A DNA stretch of 64,000 nucleotides from positions 1,116,001 through 1,180,000 of the forward strand of contig NZ_CP155551.1 of assembly GCF_039679125.1 (NCBI RefSeq). The letters are read 5' to 3'. The notes below the pieces were generated by a model, which saw nothing but the letters and a program-made list of their open reading frames with translations, was not told the origin of the DNA and ran no database searches. This document shows, piece by piece, positions 8,448-18,837 of this stretch. Position 1 is the stretch's first letter. Each line of letters opens with the position of its first letter. Source of the stretch: Blastococcus sp. HT6-4. GTDB taxonomy: Bacteria > Actinomycetota > Actinomycetes > Mycobacteriales > Geodermatophilaceae. A program made the translations under genes and the position numbers.

Positions 8448-9635
8448 GTGTCTTCTGCTCCCGCACCCGCCGCCGCGACCCCCGTGCCGGCGGCCCCGGG
8501 CACGCTCGGCGCCGGCCTGCGCCACCCGGTGGCCCTGGTGAGGTGGCTGTGGGCCGCCTACATGACCCCGGGCCGGCCCGGTCGCGGCACCACGCAGACC
8601 GAGCTGCGCTGGATCTACACCGCCTGGCTGGCGGCCTTCCTGCTGAAGATGCTCGGCTCGTCCTGGGACGTCTCCTGGCACTTCAAGTGGCTGCGCGACG
8701 ACCTCGCGCCCCCGCACCTGCTCAACACCGTGGGCACCGCCGCCGTCGTCGTCCTGGTGCTGTTCCACAGCTACAGCGGCTACGGCGTCGACCGCCGCGC
8801 GCTGCGGCTGATGCAGGCCGGGATCGGCCTGTTCCTCGTCGCCGTCCCGATCGACATCGTGAACCACCGGCTCAACGGCCTGGACATCACCAGCTGGAGC
8901 CCCAGCCACGCGCTGCTCTACATCGGGACGGCGATCATGCTGGCCGGGGCGCTGCGGGGCTGGTGGCTCCACGCCGCACCCGGCCGGGTCCGCGACCTCG
9001 TCTCCCTCGGCCTGTGGTTGTTCTTCGTCGAGAACGCGCTCTTCCCCAACCAGCACCAGGAGTACGGCGTCCTGTCGCTGGAGGCCTACGAGGCCGGGCG
9101 GACGACGGCGGAGCCGCAGCTGCTGGACTTCGCGGCCTCGCAGGGCCAGACCCCGACGATGTTCATGCTGCCGGTGCCGCCGTGGGTGCACCCGGCCTGG
9201 ATGATCTGCGCCGGCCTGCTCTCGCTCGTGGTGGCCCGCAAGATGGTGGGTCTGCGCTGGACCGCCACGGTGATCACCGTCGTCTACCTGGGTTACCGGG
9301 GCGTCATGTGGCTGGGCCTGGTGGCCACCGGGTTCCCGCCGTCGGTGCTGCCGGTGGTCCTCCTGGTCGGCGCCGTGCTGGTCGACGTCGCCGTCACCCG
9401 GCGCATCCCCGGCTGGGCCGCGGCGTGGGGCGTCGTCGCCGGCGTCTACGGGGTGGCCTTCCCGCTGGAGCTCCTCGGCCTGCTGCCGCCGTGGAGCTGG
9501 TGGTCGGCGCTGCCGGTGGCCATCGGCTTCGCCGCGCTCTGGGCCGCCGTCGACGCGCTCGAGCGCAGCTCGCTGCTGGCCCGCTGGCGGTCCGCGGAGG
9601 AGTCGGCAGGGGTCCCGGAGCCGGCCGCCGTCTGA
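8448..9635 (+). CDS. Conserved polytopic membrane protein of unknown function
   Basis: A 395-residue protein with about nine hydrophobic segments between residues 55 and 375, and short Pro/Ala-rich N- and Glu-rich C-termini. Charged and aromatic residues lie in the loops (WDVSWHFKWLRDD; WSPSHALLYIGT; NALFPNQHQEYG). The conserved His residues in two helices (SWHF, PSHALL) could bind a metal or a haem, but no known cofactor motif is clear. AGGAAG 8 bases before GTG 8448 sets the start. It is divergent from orn. I do not recognise the family. Confidence 0.7.
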   Translation: MSSAPAPAAATPVPAAPGTLGAGLRHPVALVRWLWAAYMTPGRPGRGTTQTELRWIYTAWLAAFLLKMLGSSWDVSWHFKWLRDDLAPPHLLNTVGTAAVVVLVLFHSYSGYGVDRRALRLMQAGIGLFLVAVPIDIVNHRLNGLDITSWSPSHALLYIGTAIMLAGALRGWWLHAAPGRVRDLVSLGLWLFFVENALFPNQHQEYGVLSLEAYEAGRTTAEPQLLDFAASQGQTPTMFMLPVPPWVHPAWMICAGLLSLVVARKMVGLRWTATVITVVYLGYRGVMWLGLVATGFPPSVLPVVLLVGAVLVDVAVTRRIPGWAAAWGVVAGVYGVAFPLELLGLLPPWSWWSALPVAIGFAALWAAVDALERSSLLARWRSAEESAGVPEPAAV

Positions 9636-9788
9636 CCCGCCGCCCCGGCGCGGACGGGCCGGGGCGACCCGTGTCGATGACGTAGCGTCGGAAGAGCGTC
9701 ACGGGGGCCTGGCGCCCCACCGGTGTCCCGGGCCACGTCCGGACGGACGCCGGCCCTGACCGCAGATCCGATCCGCCCGGAGGACGAC

Positions 9789-11555
9789 GTGCTTGCCCTG
9801 ACCCCGGCGCCGCTGCAGACGGCGGGGGAGCGTGCCCTCTTCGGCGAGCTCGCCCGGTGGGGCACCGGCGCCTCGGTCCGTGCCGCCGTCGTGGCCTCCC
9901 TGCCGCTGATCGACGGCCCGCTGGGCCGCCGTCAGTCCGACGCGGTGCTGCTCGTGCCCGAGGGCATCGCCGTGATCCGGATCGCCGAGGTGCAGCGCCA
10001 GTCCGGCGTCGTGACCGCCACGCCGGAAGGGCCCTGGACCATCGCCGCCGAGGGCGGCCCGAGCCAGGTGCTGCAGCTCGCCGGTGGCGGCTCGACCCCG
10101 CTCGACGGGCTGATGCGGGCCGGCATGGACGTCGCGGTCAGGCTGCGGCGCGCCGGCCTGGAACCCGGCCGGATCGCCCGCCTCACGGTCCTCGTCGGCG
10201 AGGTCACCGGCCTGGTGCCCGCCGACGGCGACCTGGGCGAGGGGGACCAGGTGGCCACCCTGGATCCGCGGTCGCTGCTGCTCGGCATCGCCCGGGCCTC
10301 CCGGCACGCAGGCGTCGACAACCCACGGCTGTGGACCACCGCGGACGTCCGGGCGGCACTCGAGGCGCTCGAGCTGCCCGGCCGCGGGCCCACGGTCGAG
10401 GAGTTCAACGGGGAGGCGTTCCCGTACTCGCCGTACGTGCTGCGCCGTCCGCAGCTGATCACCCCCGCCGCGATGGCCGCCTCCCCGGCGCCGCGCCCGC
10501 AGTCGGCGCCGGATGCGCGGGCCGGCGAGGCGCCCGGGGATCACTCCGGGGACCCGCTCAGCGCCACCGCGGTGGCCCGGGCGGTGGCGGCCTCCGTGGC
10601 CTCGGCGCACGCGGCCGCCGTGGCCGCCGCCGCGCCCGCCGGGCCGAGGCCGGACCTGACCGTGCAGCGCGACACCGTCGAGGTGGACGGACCCCGGGCG
10701 GGGCCCGGTGACGAGGGGATCGGGGGGCTGTTCGCCCGGTCCGGCGAGGATGCCGCCCCCGGACCTGCTGCCGGTCGGCCGGCCCCGGAGCCGCCCCGGC
10801 CGCCCCGCACCGCCGTCCTTCCCGCGGTCCAGCCCGCTGCCCAGCCCGCCGAGGAGCCGCCGGCGCGGCCGCCGCTGTCCCCGGCCTGGGGAGCCACGGC
10901 GTCGGGGCGGGGCGACGAGCGGCCCGACGGCGGGAGGCGCCGCTGGCCGGCGCCGCTGGTCGCGGCGCTGGTGGCGCTGGTCCTGGTCTGCGGCGTCGGC
11001 GTCTGGCTGCTGACCGGCGGTGGCACGACCACCGACGGCGGGGGCGGCGCGGCCGAGGTCCCGGGCACGGCGGCTCCCGGCCCGGCGGTGGGCGAGGTCG
11101 TGACCGTCGACGGCACGGGCTACACCGCCGAGGCGGTGCAGGTCGACGACACGTGCGCCGGACACGCCTACGGGGAGGTGGCGGGCTTCCTGGCCGCCAC
11201 CGACTGCACCGGCCTGTCGCGGGCGCTGTACTCCGCGACGGTCGACGGCGCGCCCGTCGTCGTCTCGGTGTCGCGGGTGACGATGCCCGGCACCGCCATC
11301 GCCCGGGACCTGCGCGCGCTCGCCGACACCGACGGCAGCGGCAACGTCAGCGACCTGCTGCGCGAGGGGGTCACCTACGACGGCGGGCCCGCGCGGCTCT
11401 CGTCGGCCCAGTACGCCAGTGCGGTCTCCGGCCCGAGCGTGACGATCGTGGAGAGCTCATGGGCCGATCCCGCCGCAGCGGGCACCCCGGCGGCGCTGGA
11501 CAAGGTCGCCTCCGACGGCCTGTCCCTCCCCGTGCCGCCCCTCCCCGGGAGCTGA
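9789..11555 (+). CDS. NERD-like single-pass membrane protein with extracytoplasmic domain
   Basis: A 588-residue protein in three parts. Residues 1 to about 200 resemble the nuclease-related (NERD) fold: GERALFGELARWG, then LPLIDGPLGRRQSDAVLLVPEGIAVIRI. A long Ala/Pro-rich disordered cytoplasmic stretch follows. Then comes one membrane helix (LVAALVALVLVCGVGVWLL, about residues 395-413) and an outside domain with two cysteines (DDTCAGHAY and ATDCTGLS) that may form a disulfide. GGAGGA four bases before GTG 9789 favours this start over GTG 9723. The role is unknown. The domain order suggests that an intracellular nucleic-acid or ligand event is linked to an external domain. Confidence 0.6.
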   Translation: MLALTPAPLQTAGERALFGELARWGTGASVRAAVVASLPLIDGPLGRRQSDAVLLVPEGIAVIRIAEVQRQSGVVTATPEGPWTIAAEGGPSQVLQLAGGGSTPLDGLMRAGMDVAVRLRRAGLEPGRIARLTVLVGEVTGLVPADGDLGEGDQVATLDPRSLLLGIARASRHAGVDNPRLWTTADVRAALEALELPGRGPTVEEFNGEAFPYSPYVLRRPQLITPAAMAASPAPRPQSAPDARAGEAPGDHSGDPLSATAVARAVAASVASAHAAAVAAAAPAGPRPDLTVQRDTVEVDGPRAGPGDEGIGGLFARSGEDAAPGPAAGRPAPEPPRPPRTAVLPAVQPAAQPAEEPPARPPLSPAWGATASGRGDERPDGGRRRWPAPLVAALVALVLVCGVGVWLLTGGGTTTDGGGGAAEVPGTAAPGPAVGEVVTVDGTGYTAEAVQVDDTCAGHAYGEVAGFLAATDCTGLSRALYSATVDGAPVVVSVSRVTMPGTAIARDLRALADTDGSGNVSDLLREGVTYDGGPARLSSAQYASAVSGPSVTIVESSWADPAAAGTPAALDKVASDGLSLPVPPLPGS

Positions 11556-11568
11556 TCCGCGGCGCCGC

Positions 11569-12195
11569 TCAGCCGGTCGCGGCGGCCCAGGCCATCCGCC
11601 GGAGCAGCTCACCGGTCGCGGCGCGGCCCAGCCGGCCGGCGCTGTGCGGCGTCGAGTTGATCAGGCCGAAGACGGCGTGCGCGCGCGTCCGGCAGGCGCT
11701 CGGCTCGTCACCGGGGTGCAGCCGCGCGAGCACCGCCACCCACTCCTCGACGTAGCGCCGCTGCAGCCGGCGGACCCGTGCGGCGTCCGCCTCGGGCAGC
11801 GACGGCAGGTCGCGGTCGTGGACGACGATCAGCGCCGGGTTGTCCAGGGCGAACTCCACCTGGAAGTCGATCAGGGCCCGCAGCTGGGCCACGGGCTCCG
11901 GGCCCGCCGCGGCGATCCGTTCGCGGGCGCCGTCGGCCAGCCGCTGGCTGATGCGCACGAGCATCTCGGCGAGCATGGCGTCCTTGCTCGCGAAGTGCCG
12001 GTAGATGGCCGGCCCGGTGACGCCGACGGCGGCGCCGACGTCGTCGACCCCCACCGCGCGGGCGCCGCGCTCCGCGAACAGCTGCGCGGCCGCCTGCAGG
12101 ATCTGCTCCCGGCGGGAGGGGCGCCCGGTGTCGGCGATCAGGGCCGTGTCCCGTGCGTCCGCACCGGGGACCGCCCGCGAGCCGGCCGACGTCAT
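11569..12195 (-). CDS. TetR-family repressor of the carboxylase operon
   Basis: A 208-residue regulator. The DNA-binding domain (residues 27-75) shows REQILQAAAQLFAERG, VDDVGAAVGVTGPAIYRHFASKDAML. The C-terminal ligand domain is all-helical. It is divergent from the methylcrotonyl-CoA carboxylase genes across a 91-base gap that contains two similar palindromes. A TetR protein in this position commonly senses an acyl-CoA and represses both its own gene and the divergent operon. That role is inference from position and sites. Confidence 0.88.
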   Translation of the reverse strand: MTSAGSRAVPGADARDTALIADTGRPSRREQILQAAAQLFAERGARAVGVDDVGAAVGVTGPAIYRHFASKDAMLAEMLVRISQRLADGARERIAAAGPEPVAQLRALIDFQVEFALDNPALIVVHDRDLPSLPEADAARVRRLQRRYVEEWVAVLARLHPGDEPSACRTRAHAVFGLINSTPHSAGRLGRAATGELLRRMAWAAATG

Positions 12196-12216
12196 GCGAC
12201 CGATGCTAGCCCCGGG

Positions 12217-12277
12217 GTGAACGGTCGTTCACCTCAGGACGCCGATGGGTGGACCAGAAGTGTGAACGCCGGTTAAC
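12217..12277. promoter_or_regulatory. Pair of candidate TetR operators between tetR and the carboxylase operon
   Basis: Site 1 (12217-12232) is GTGAACG-GT-CGTTCAC, with perfect 7-bp arms and a 2-bp spacer. Site 2 (12262-12277) is GTGAACG-CC-GGTTAAC, matching the same arms at 12 of 14 positions. The two centres are 45 bp apart, close to four helical turns plus a small offset. Site 1 lies near the tetR start and site 2 ends 10 bases before the carboxylase start, so binding could block both promoters. Confidence 0.75.
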
Positions 12278-12286
12278 CTCCTCGAC

Positions 12287-13900
<1,614 letters not shown>

Positions 13901-13911
13901 AGGCCGCTCCC

Positions 13912-15915
13912 ATGTTCGACACCGTCCTGGTCGCCAACCGCGGCGAGATCGCCGTCCGCGTGATCCGCACCCTGCGGGAGATGGGCATCCGCTCGGTCGC
14001 CGTGTTCAGCGACGCCGACGCCGGTGCGCTGCACACCCGGCTGGCCGACGTCGCCGTCCGCCTCGGGCCGGCCCCGGCCGCGCAGAGCTACCTGTCGATC
14101 GAGCGGGTGCTCGCGGCGGCGGGGAGCACCGGCGCCCAGGCGATCCACCCCGGGTACGGCTTCCTGTCCGAGAACGTCGAGTTCGCCCGGGCCTGCGAGC
14201 AGGCGGGGATCGTCTTCATCGGCCCGCCCGTCGCGGCGCTCGAGGCGATGGGCGACAAGATCCGCGCCAAGCAGACGGTCGTGGCCGCGGGCGTGCCCGT
14301 GGTCCCCGGCCGGTCCGAGCCCGGCATGACCGACGCAGAGGTCGCCGACGCGGCGGTGGCGGCCGGCTTCCCCGTGCTGCTCAAGCCGAGCGCGGGCGGC
14401 GGCGGCAAGGGCATGCGGGTGGTGCGCACCAAGGACGAGCTGCCCGACGCGATCGCCGGCGCCCGGCGCGAGGCGCGCGGCTCCTTCGGTGACGACACGC
14501 TGCTGGTCGAGCGGTACGTGGGCAACTCGCGGCACATCGAGGTGCAGGTGCTCGGTGACTCGCACGGCACCGTCATCCACCTCGGTGAGCGGGAGTGCAG
14601 CCTGCAGCGCCGGCACCAGAAGGTGATCGAGGAGGCGCCGTCGCCGCTGCTCGACACGTCGATGCGGGCGGCGATGGGCGGGGCGGCGGTCGAGGCGGCC
14701 AAGGCGGTCGGCTACACCGGCGCGGGAACGGTCGAGTTCATCGTCGACGCCGACCGGCCGCGCGACTTCTTCTTCCTGGAGATGAACACCCGGCTGCAGG
14801 TCGAGCACCCCGTCACCGAGTGCGTCACCGGCCTGGACCTGGTCGAGCAGCAGATCCGCATCGCCGCCGGTGAGCGGTTGCCGATCGGCCAGAGCGACGT
14901 CTCGCTCGACGGGCACGCGATCGAGGCGCGGCTCTACGCCGAGGACCCGGCCCGGGGCTTCCTGCCGCAGGCGGGCACCGTGCTCGGCCTCGCCGAGCCC
15001 TCCGGCCCCGGCGTCCGGATGGACAGCTCGTTGGCGGTCGGCTCCGTCGTCGGCACCGACTACGACCCGATGCTCGCCAAGGTCATCGCCTGGGCGCCGG
15101 ACCGGGAGACCGCCCGGGCACGCCTGGTCGGCGCCCTCGGGGAGACCGCGGTCCTCGGCGTGACCACGAACGCGGCGTTCCTGCGGGCGCTGCTCACCGA
15201 CGACGACGTCGTCGCCGGGCGGCTGGACACCGGGCTCATCGAGCGCCGCGGCGAGGACCTCACGGCCGTCGCGGAGCCGTCGGCGCACGTCTACGCCGCC
15301 GCAGCGCTCGCGCTGCTCGTCGAGTCCGAGCCCGCGGGACCGCTCGTGGACCGCTGGTCGGTGCCCGACGGCTGGCGGCTGGGTGAGCCGGCCTGGACGA
15401 TGCGGAAGCTGCAGGCTCCCGGCGCCGACCCGGTGACCGTGCGGGTCCGCGGCCGGTCGGGGAGCGCCGAGGTGGCCGTGGGCGACGCGGAGCCGGCTTC
15501 CGCCCGGGCGGTGCGCGACGGCGACCGGCTGACGGTGACGGTCGACGGTCGGACGTCGTCCTACGCGCTGGTGCACCACGGCGGCACGGTGTGGCTGGCC
15601 GCGGGCGGGCGGGTGACCGCGTTGCGCGAGCACGAGCGGCTGGCGTCGTCGTCCGGGAAGGCCGCGGGCGACGGCGTCGTGACCTCGCCGATGCCCGGCA
15701 CCGTGACGGTGGTGCAGGCGTCGGTGGGCGACGAGGTGGAGGCGGGAACCCCGCTGCTCGTCGTCGAGGCGATGAAGATGGAGCACGTGCTCACCGCCCC
15801 CATCGCGGGGACGGTGACCGAGCTCGGTGTGACGGCGGGCCGGACGGTCGCGCTGGACGAGCGGGTGGCCCTGGTGACCCCGGTGGCGGCCGCGCCTGAG
15901 CAGCAGGAGAACTGA
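13912..15915 (+). CDS. mccA: Biotin-dependent acyl-CoA carboxylase, biotin carboxylase/BCCP (alpha) subunit
   Basis: A 667-residue protein. The biotin carboxylase domain (1 to about 450) has FDTVLVANRGEIAVRVIRT, the glycine-rich ATP loop KPSAGGGGKGMRVV, ERECSLQRRHQKVIEEAPS, and EMNTRLQVEHPVTE with catalytic Glu/Arg. A middle BT-type linker follows, then a C-terminal biotinyl domain (about 590-660) with VVEAMKMEHV, where Lys622 is the biotin site. It starts 11 bases after mccB. It could also serve other carboxyltransferases, but its position assigns it to the MccB partner. Confidence 0.94.
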   Translation: MFDTVLVANRGEIAVRVIRTLREMGIRSVAVFSDADAGALHTRLADVAVRLGPAPAAQSYLSIERVLAAAGSTGAQAIHPGYGFLSENVEFARACEQAGIVFIGPPVAALEAMGDKIRAKQTVVAAGVPVVPGRSEPGMTDAEVADAAVAAGFPVLLKPSAGGGGKGMRVVRTKDELPDAIAGARREARGSFGDDTLLVERYVGNSRHIEVQVLGDSHGTVIHLGERECSLQRRHQKVIEEAPSPLLDTSMRAAMGGAAVEAAKAVGYTGAGTVEFIVDADRPRDFFFLEMNTRLQVEHPVTECVTGLDLVEQQIRIAAGERLPIGQSDVSLDGHAIEARLYAEDPARGFLPQAGTVLGLAEPSGPGVRMDSSLAVGSVVGTDYDPMLAKVIAWAPDRETARARLVGALGETAVLGVTTNAAFLRALLTDDDVVAGRLDTGLIERRGEDLTAVAEPSAHVYAAAALALLVESEPAGPLVDRWSVPDGWRLGEPAWTMRKLQAPGADPVTVRVRGRSGSAEVAVGDAEPASARAVRDGDRLTVTVDGRTSSYALVHHGGTVWLAAGGRVTALREHERLASSSGKAAGDGVVTSPMPGTVTVVQASVGDEVEAGTPLLVVEAMKMEHVLTAPIAGTVTELGVTAGRTVALDERVALVTPVAAAPEQQEN

Positions 15916-17069
15916 TGTTGGACTACCGGCTCAGCGACGAGACCGAGGCCCTGCGGACGACCGTCCGGGAGTTCGCCCGCGAGGTGATCGCCCCGCAGAT
16001 CGGGGAGTTCTACGAGCGGGACGAGTTCCCGACCGGGATCGTGCGGCAGATGGGGGAGCTGGGCCTGTTCGGCCTGCCGTTCCCCGAGGAGTACGGCGGC
16101 TCGGGCGGCACGTACTTCGACCTCTGCGTGGCCCTGGAGGAGCTGGCCCGGGTCGACTCGTCGATGGCCATCACCGTCGAGGCCGGCGTCTCCCTGGGCG
16201 CCATGCCGATCTACCGGTTCGGCACCGAGGAGCAGAAGCAGGAGTGGCTGCCCCGGCTGTGCGCCGGTGAGGCGCTCGGCGCCTTCGGCCTGACCGAGCC
16301 CGGCGGCGGTTCGGACGCCGGGGCGACGCGGACGACCGCCCGGCTCGAGGACGGGCACTGGCTGATCAACGGCTCCAAGGCATTCATCACCAACTCCGGC
16401 ACCGACCTGACGTCGCTGGTCACGGTGACCGCGGTGACCGGCACGAAGCCCGACGGCAAGAAGGAGATCTCGGCGATCATCGTGCCCTCGGGCACGCCCG
16501 GGTTCACCGTCGGGCAGCGGTACTCGAAGGTCGGCTGGAACGCCTCCGACACCCGTGAGCTCTTCTTCGACGACTGCCGGGTGCCCGAGGAGAACCTCGT
16601 CGGGCAGCGCGGCCGCGGGTACGCGCAGTTCCTCTCGATCCTCGACGAGGGCCGGATCGCGATCTCGGCGCTCTCGGTGGGGCTCGCCCAGGGGTGCGTG
16701 GACGAATCGGTGAAGTACGCCGGTGAGCGCGAGGCGTTCGGGCAGGCGATCGGGAAGAACCAGGCCGTCCAGTTCATGATCGCCGACATGGAGGTCCGGG
16801 CCTCGACCGCGCGGCTGGCCTACTACCGGGCGGCGGAGAAGATGCTGCGCGGGGAGCCGTTCAAGCGCGAGGCGTCGATCGCCAAGCTCTACAGCTCCGA
16901 GGTCGCCATGGACAACGCCCGCTACGCCGCCCAGGTGCACGGCGGCTACGGGTTCATGAACGAGTTCCCGGTGGGCCGGTTCTACCGCGACGCGAAGATC
17001 CTGGAGATCGGCGAGGGCACCAGCGAGGTGCAGCGGATGCTCATCGCCCGGGACCTCGGCGTCGGCTGA
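15915..17069 (+). CDS. Short/branched-chain acyl-CoA dehydrogenase
   Basis: A FAD-dependent alpha,beta-dehydrogenase of 384 residues, overlapping mccA by one base (TGATG). FAD and substrate motifs are AFGLTEPGGGSDAG, FITNSG and QVHGGYGFMNEFPVGRFYRD. The C-terminal motif is EIGEGTSEVQR, with the catalytic Glu in the EGT position typical of short- and medium-chain enzymes. Isovaleryl-CoA dehydrogenases instead have Gly-Ala-Gly-Thr here and place the base on another helix. The operon context (leucine pathway) would predict isovaleryl-CoA as substrate. The active-site motif points instead to 2-methylbutyryl-, isobutyryl- or butyryl-CoA. Confidence 0.92.
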   Translation: MLDYRLSDETEALRTTVREFAREVIAPQIGEFYERDEFPTGIVRQMGELGLFGLPFPEEYGGSGGTYFDLCVALEELARVDSSMAITVEAGVSLGAMPIYRFGTEEQKQEWLPRLCAGEALGAFGLTEPGGGSDAGATRTTARLEDGHWLINGSKAFITNSGTDLTSLVTVTAVTGTKPDGKKEISAIIVPSGTPGFTVGQRYSKVGWNASDTRELFFDDCRVPEENLVGQRGRGYAQFLSILDEGRIAISALSVGLAQGCVDESVKYAGEREAFGQAIGKNQAVQFMIADMEVRASTARLAYYRAAEKMLRGEPFKREASIAKLYSSEVAMDNARYAAQVHGGYGFMNEFPVGRFYRDAKILEIGEGTSEVQRMLIARDLGVG

Positions 17070-17103
17070 CGCCCACCCTCCGTCGCCGGCGGCTGGACCG
17101 CAC

Positions 17104-18792
17104 TCACAGGCGGGCGAGCTCCGCGGCCAGCGGGTCCAGGCCCAGCTGGCCCAGCTCGAGCACCTGGCGGTGCCACTGCTTGAGGTCGAACGCGTCCCCG
17201 GCTCGCTTCCGGGCCTCCTCGCGGCAGGTGAGCAGGACCCGCTCCCCGACCTTGTAGACCGCCGCCTGGCCGGGCCAGCCGAGGTAGCGGTGCAGCTCGT
17301 CGACCCGTATCGCGTCGTCGATGCTCACGTGCGCGCGGAGGAAGGCGAGGGCGACGTCGTAGTCCCACCGGGTGCCCGCGGCGGCGCCGGCGGGGATGGG
17401 CAGGTCCAGGTGCAGCCCGATGTCGAGGACCACCCGCGCCGCCCGCAGCTCCTGGGCGTCGAGCATGCCCAGCCGGTCGCCGGGATCGGCCAGGAACCCG
17501 AGCTCGCCCATCAGCCGCTCGGCGTACAGCGCCCAGCCCTCGGCGCTGCCCGGGCACCAGCACAGCAACCGCTGCCAGCGGTTGAAGCGGGCCGCGTCGT
17601 GGATGGTCTGGCCGATCTGCAGGTGGTGGCCGGGGACTCCTTCGTGGAACACCGTCGTGGTCTCGCGCCAGGTCGTCATGTCGGTGACGCCCTCGGGCAG
17701 CGACCACCACATGCGGCCGGGCCGGCTGAAGTCCTCGGTCGGGGCGCTGTAGTACACGCCTTCCCCCGACGTCGGGGTGAGCCGCCCCTCGATCCGGCGG
17801 ACGGGTTCGGGGATGTCGAAGTGCACGCCGTCGAGCGCGGCGACCGCCCGGTCGGCCGTCTCCTGCAGCCACTCCTGCAGGGCGTCGCGGCCGCGGATGA
17901 TCCGGGCCGGGTCGGCGTCGAGCACGGCCATGGCACCGGCCACCCCCTGGCCCGGCGCGATCTCCTCGGCGAGCTGCTCCTTCTCCGCGACGATCCGCGC
18001 GAGTTCGGCCCAGCCCCAGTCGTAGGTCTCGTCGAGGTCCAGCCGCGCGCCGGTGTGGAAACGCGACTCCAGGAGGTACCGGTCGCGGCCGACGCCGTCG
18101 GCCTCTGGTGCCAGCGGCAGCAGCACGCGCTCGAGGTGCCCGGCGAACCCGTGCAGGGAGCCGGAGGCCCGCTCCGCGGCGTCGGCCAGGTCGCGGCCCA
18201 GCGGGCTCCGGGCCGGGACGGAGGCTTCCTGGACGAGGCGGGTGAAGAAGCCCGGGGCCTCCGGGGTGCCGGCCCACTGCCGGGCCCGCTGGGCGGCGAG
18301 CTGCACCTGGCGGGCGGCCGACACGTGGCCCCGGTCGGCGGCGTCGTCCAGGCCGCGCGCGTAGCGCAGCAGGGCGGCGGGCATGGCCGCCAGCCGGACG
18401 GCGACCGTCGTCCAGTCCTCCTCGCTCTCGGTCGGCATCAGGTCGAACGCCTCGCGGAAGTCCTGCAGCGGGCTGTTGATCGTGTTGAGGTCGGCCTGGG
18501 CGTAGCCGGCGTCGTACCGGTCGAGCTCGGCGCCGATCCGCTCCAGCATGGCGCTGCGCGCCACCTCGTCGCGCCGGTCGGCCGGCTCGACCGCCTCGAC
18601 CTGGGCCCGCGTCCGGCGCAGCAGGTCCGCGTGGGCCTCGTGCCCGTCGGTGCTCAGGTCGGGCCACCGGTCCTCGTGCCCGCGAACGCCGATGTAGGTG
18701 GCCACGGTCGGCTTCGAGGCGGCGTAGCTCTCGACGAACCCGTCGGCGAGCCGGTCGAGCGAGGACTGCGGACGCGCGGGGAAGTCGGTCAC
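17104..18792 (-). CDS. DUF885-family putative metallopeptidase
   Basis: A 562-residue, mostly helical cytoplasmic protein with the zinc-type motif VFHEGVPGHHLQIGQ (HE-x4-HH-x-Q) near residue 370. It is followed by SAEGWALYAERLMGELGF, which contains the downstream glutamate usual for this family. Members are annotated as putative carboxypeptidase-like enzymes; the substrate is unknown. No signal peptide. GTG 18792 is the first start of a frame that is conserved from its beginning. Convergent with the acyl-CoA dehydrogenase. Confidence 0.85.
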   Translation of the reverse strand: MTDFPARPQSSLDRLADGFVESYAASKPTVATYIGVRGHEDRWPDLSTDGHEAHADLLRRTRAQVEAVEPADRRDEVARSAMLERIGAELDRYDAGYAQADLNTINSPLQDFREAFDLMPTESEEDWTTVAVRLAAMPAALLRYARGLDDAADRGHVSAARQVQLAAQRARQWAGTPEAPGFFTRLVQEASVPARSPLGRDLADAAERASGSLHGFAGHLERVLLPLAPEADGVGRDRYLLESRFHTGARLDLDETYDWGWAELARIVAEKEQLAEEIAPGQGVAGAMAVLDADPARIIRGRDALQEWLQETADRAVAALDGVHFDIPEPVRRIEGRLTPTSGEGVYYSAPTEDFSRPGRMWWSLPEGVTDMTTWRETTTVFHEGVPGHHLQIGQTIHDAARFNRWQRLLCWCPGSAEGWALYAERLMGELGFLADPGDRLGMLDAQELRAARVVLDIGLHLDLPIPAGAAAGTRWDYDVALAFLRAHVSIDDAIRVDELHRYLGWPGQAAVYKVGERVLLTCREEARKRAGDAFDLKQWHRQVLELGQLGLDPLAAELARL

Positions 18793-18837
18793 CGGGTCAC
18801 GCTATCCGGCGGAACAGCACCGTCCGTCCGACGACGC

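Noticed and set aside
12262..12277. Second half-palindrome as a ribosome-binding element for mccB
   Set aside because: The sequence matches the tetR operator arms better than any Shine-Dalgarno site.
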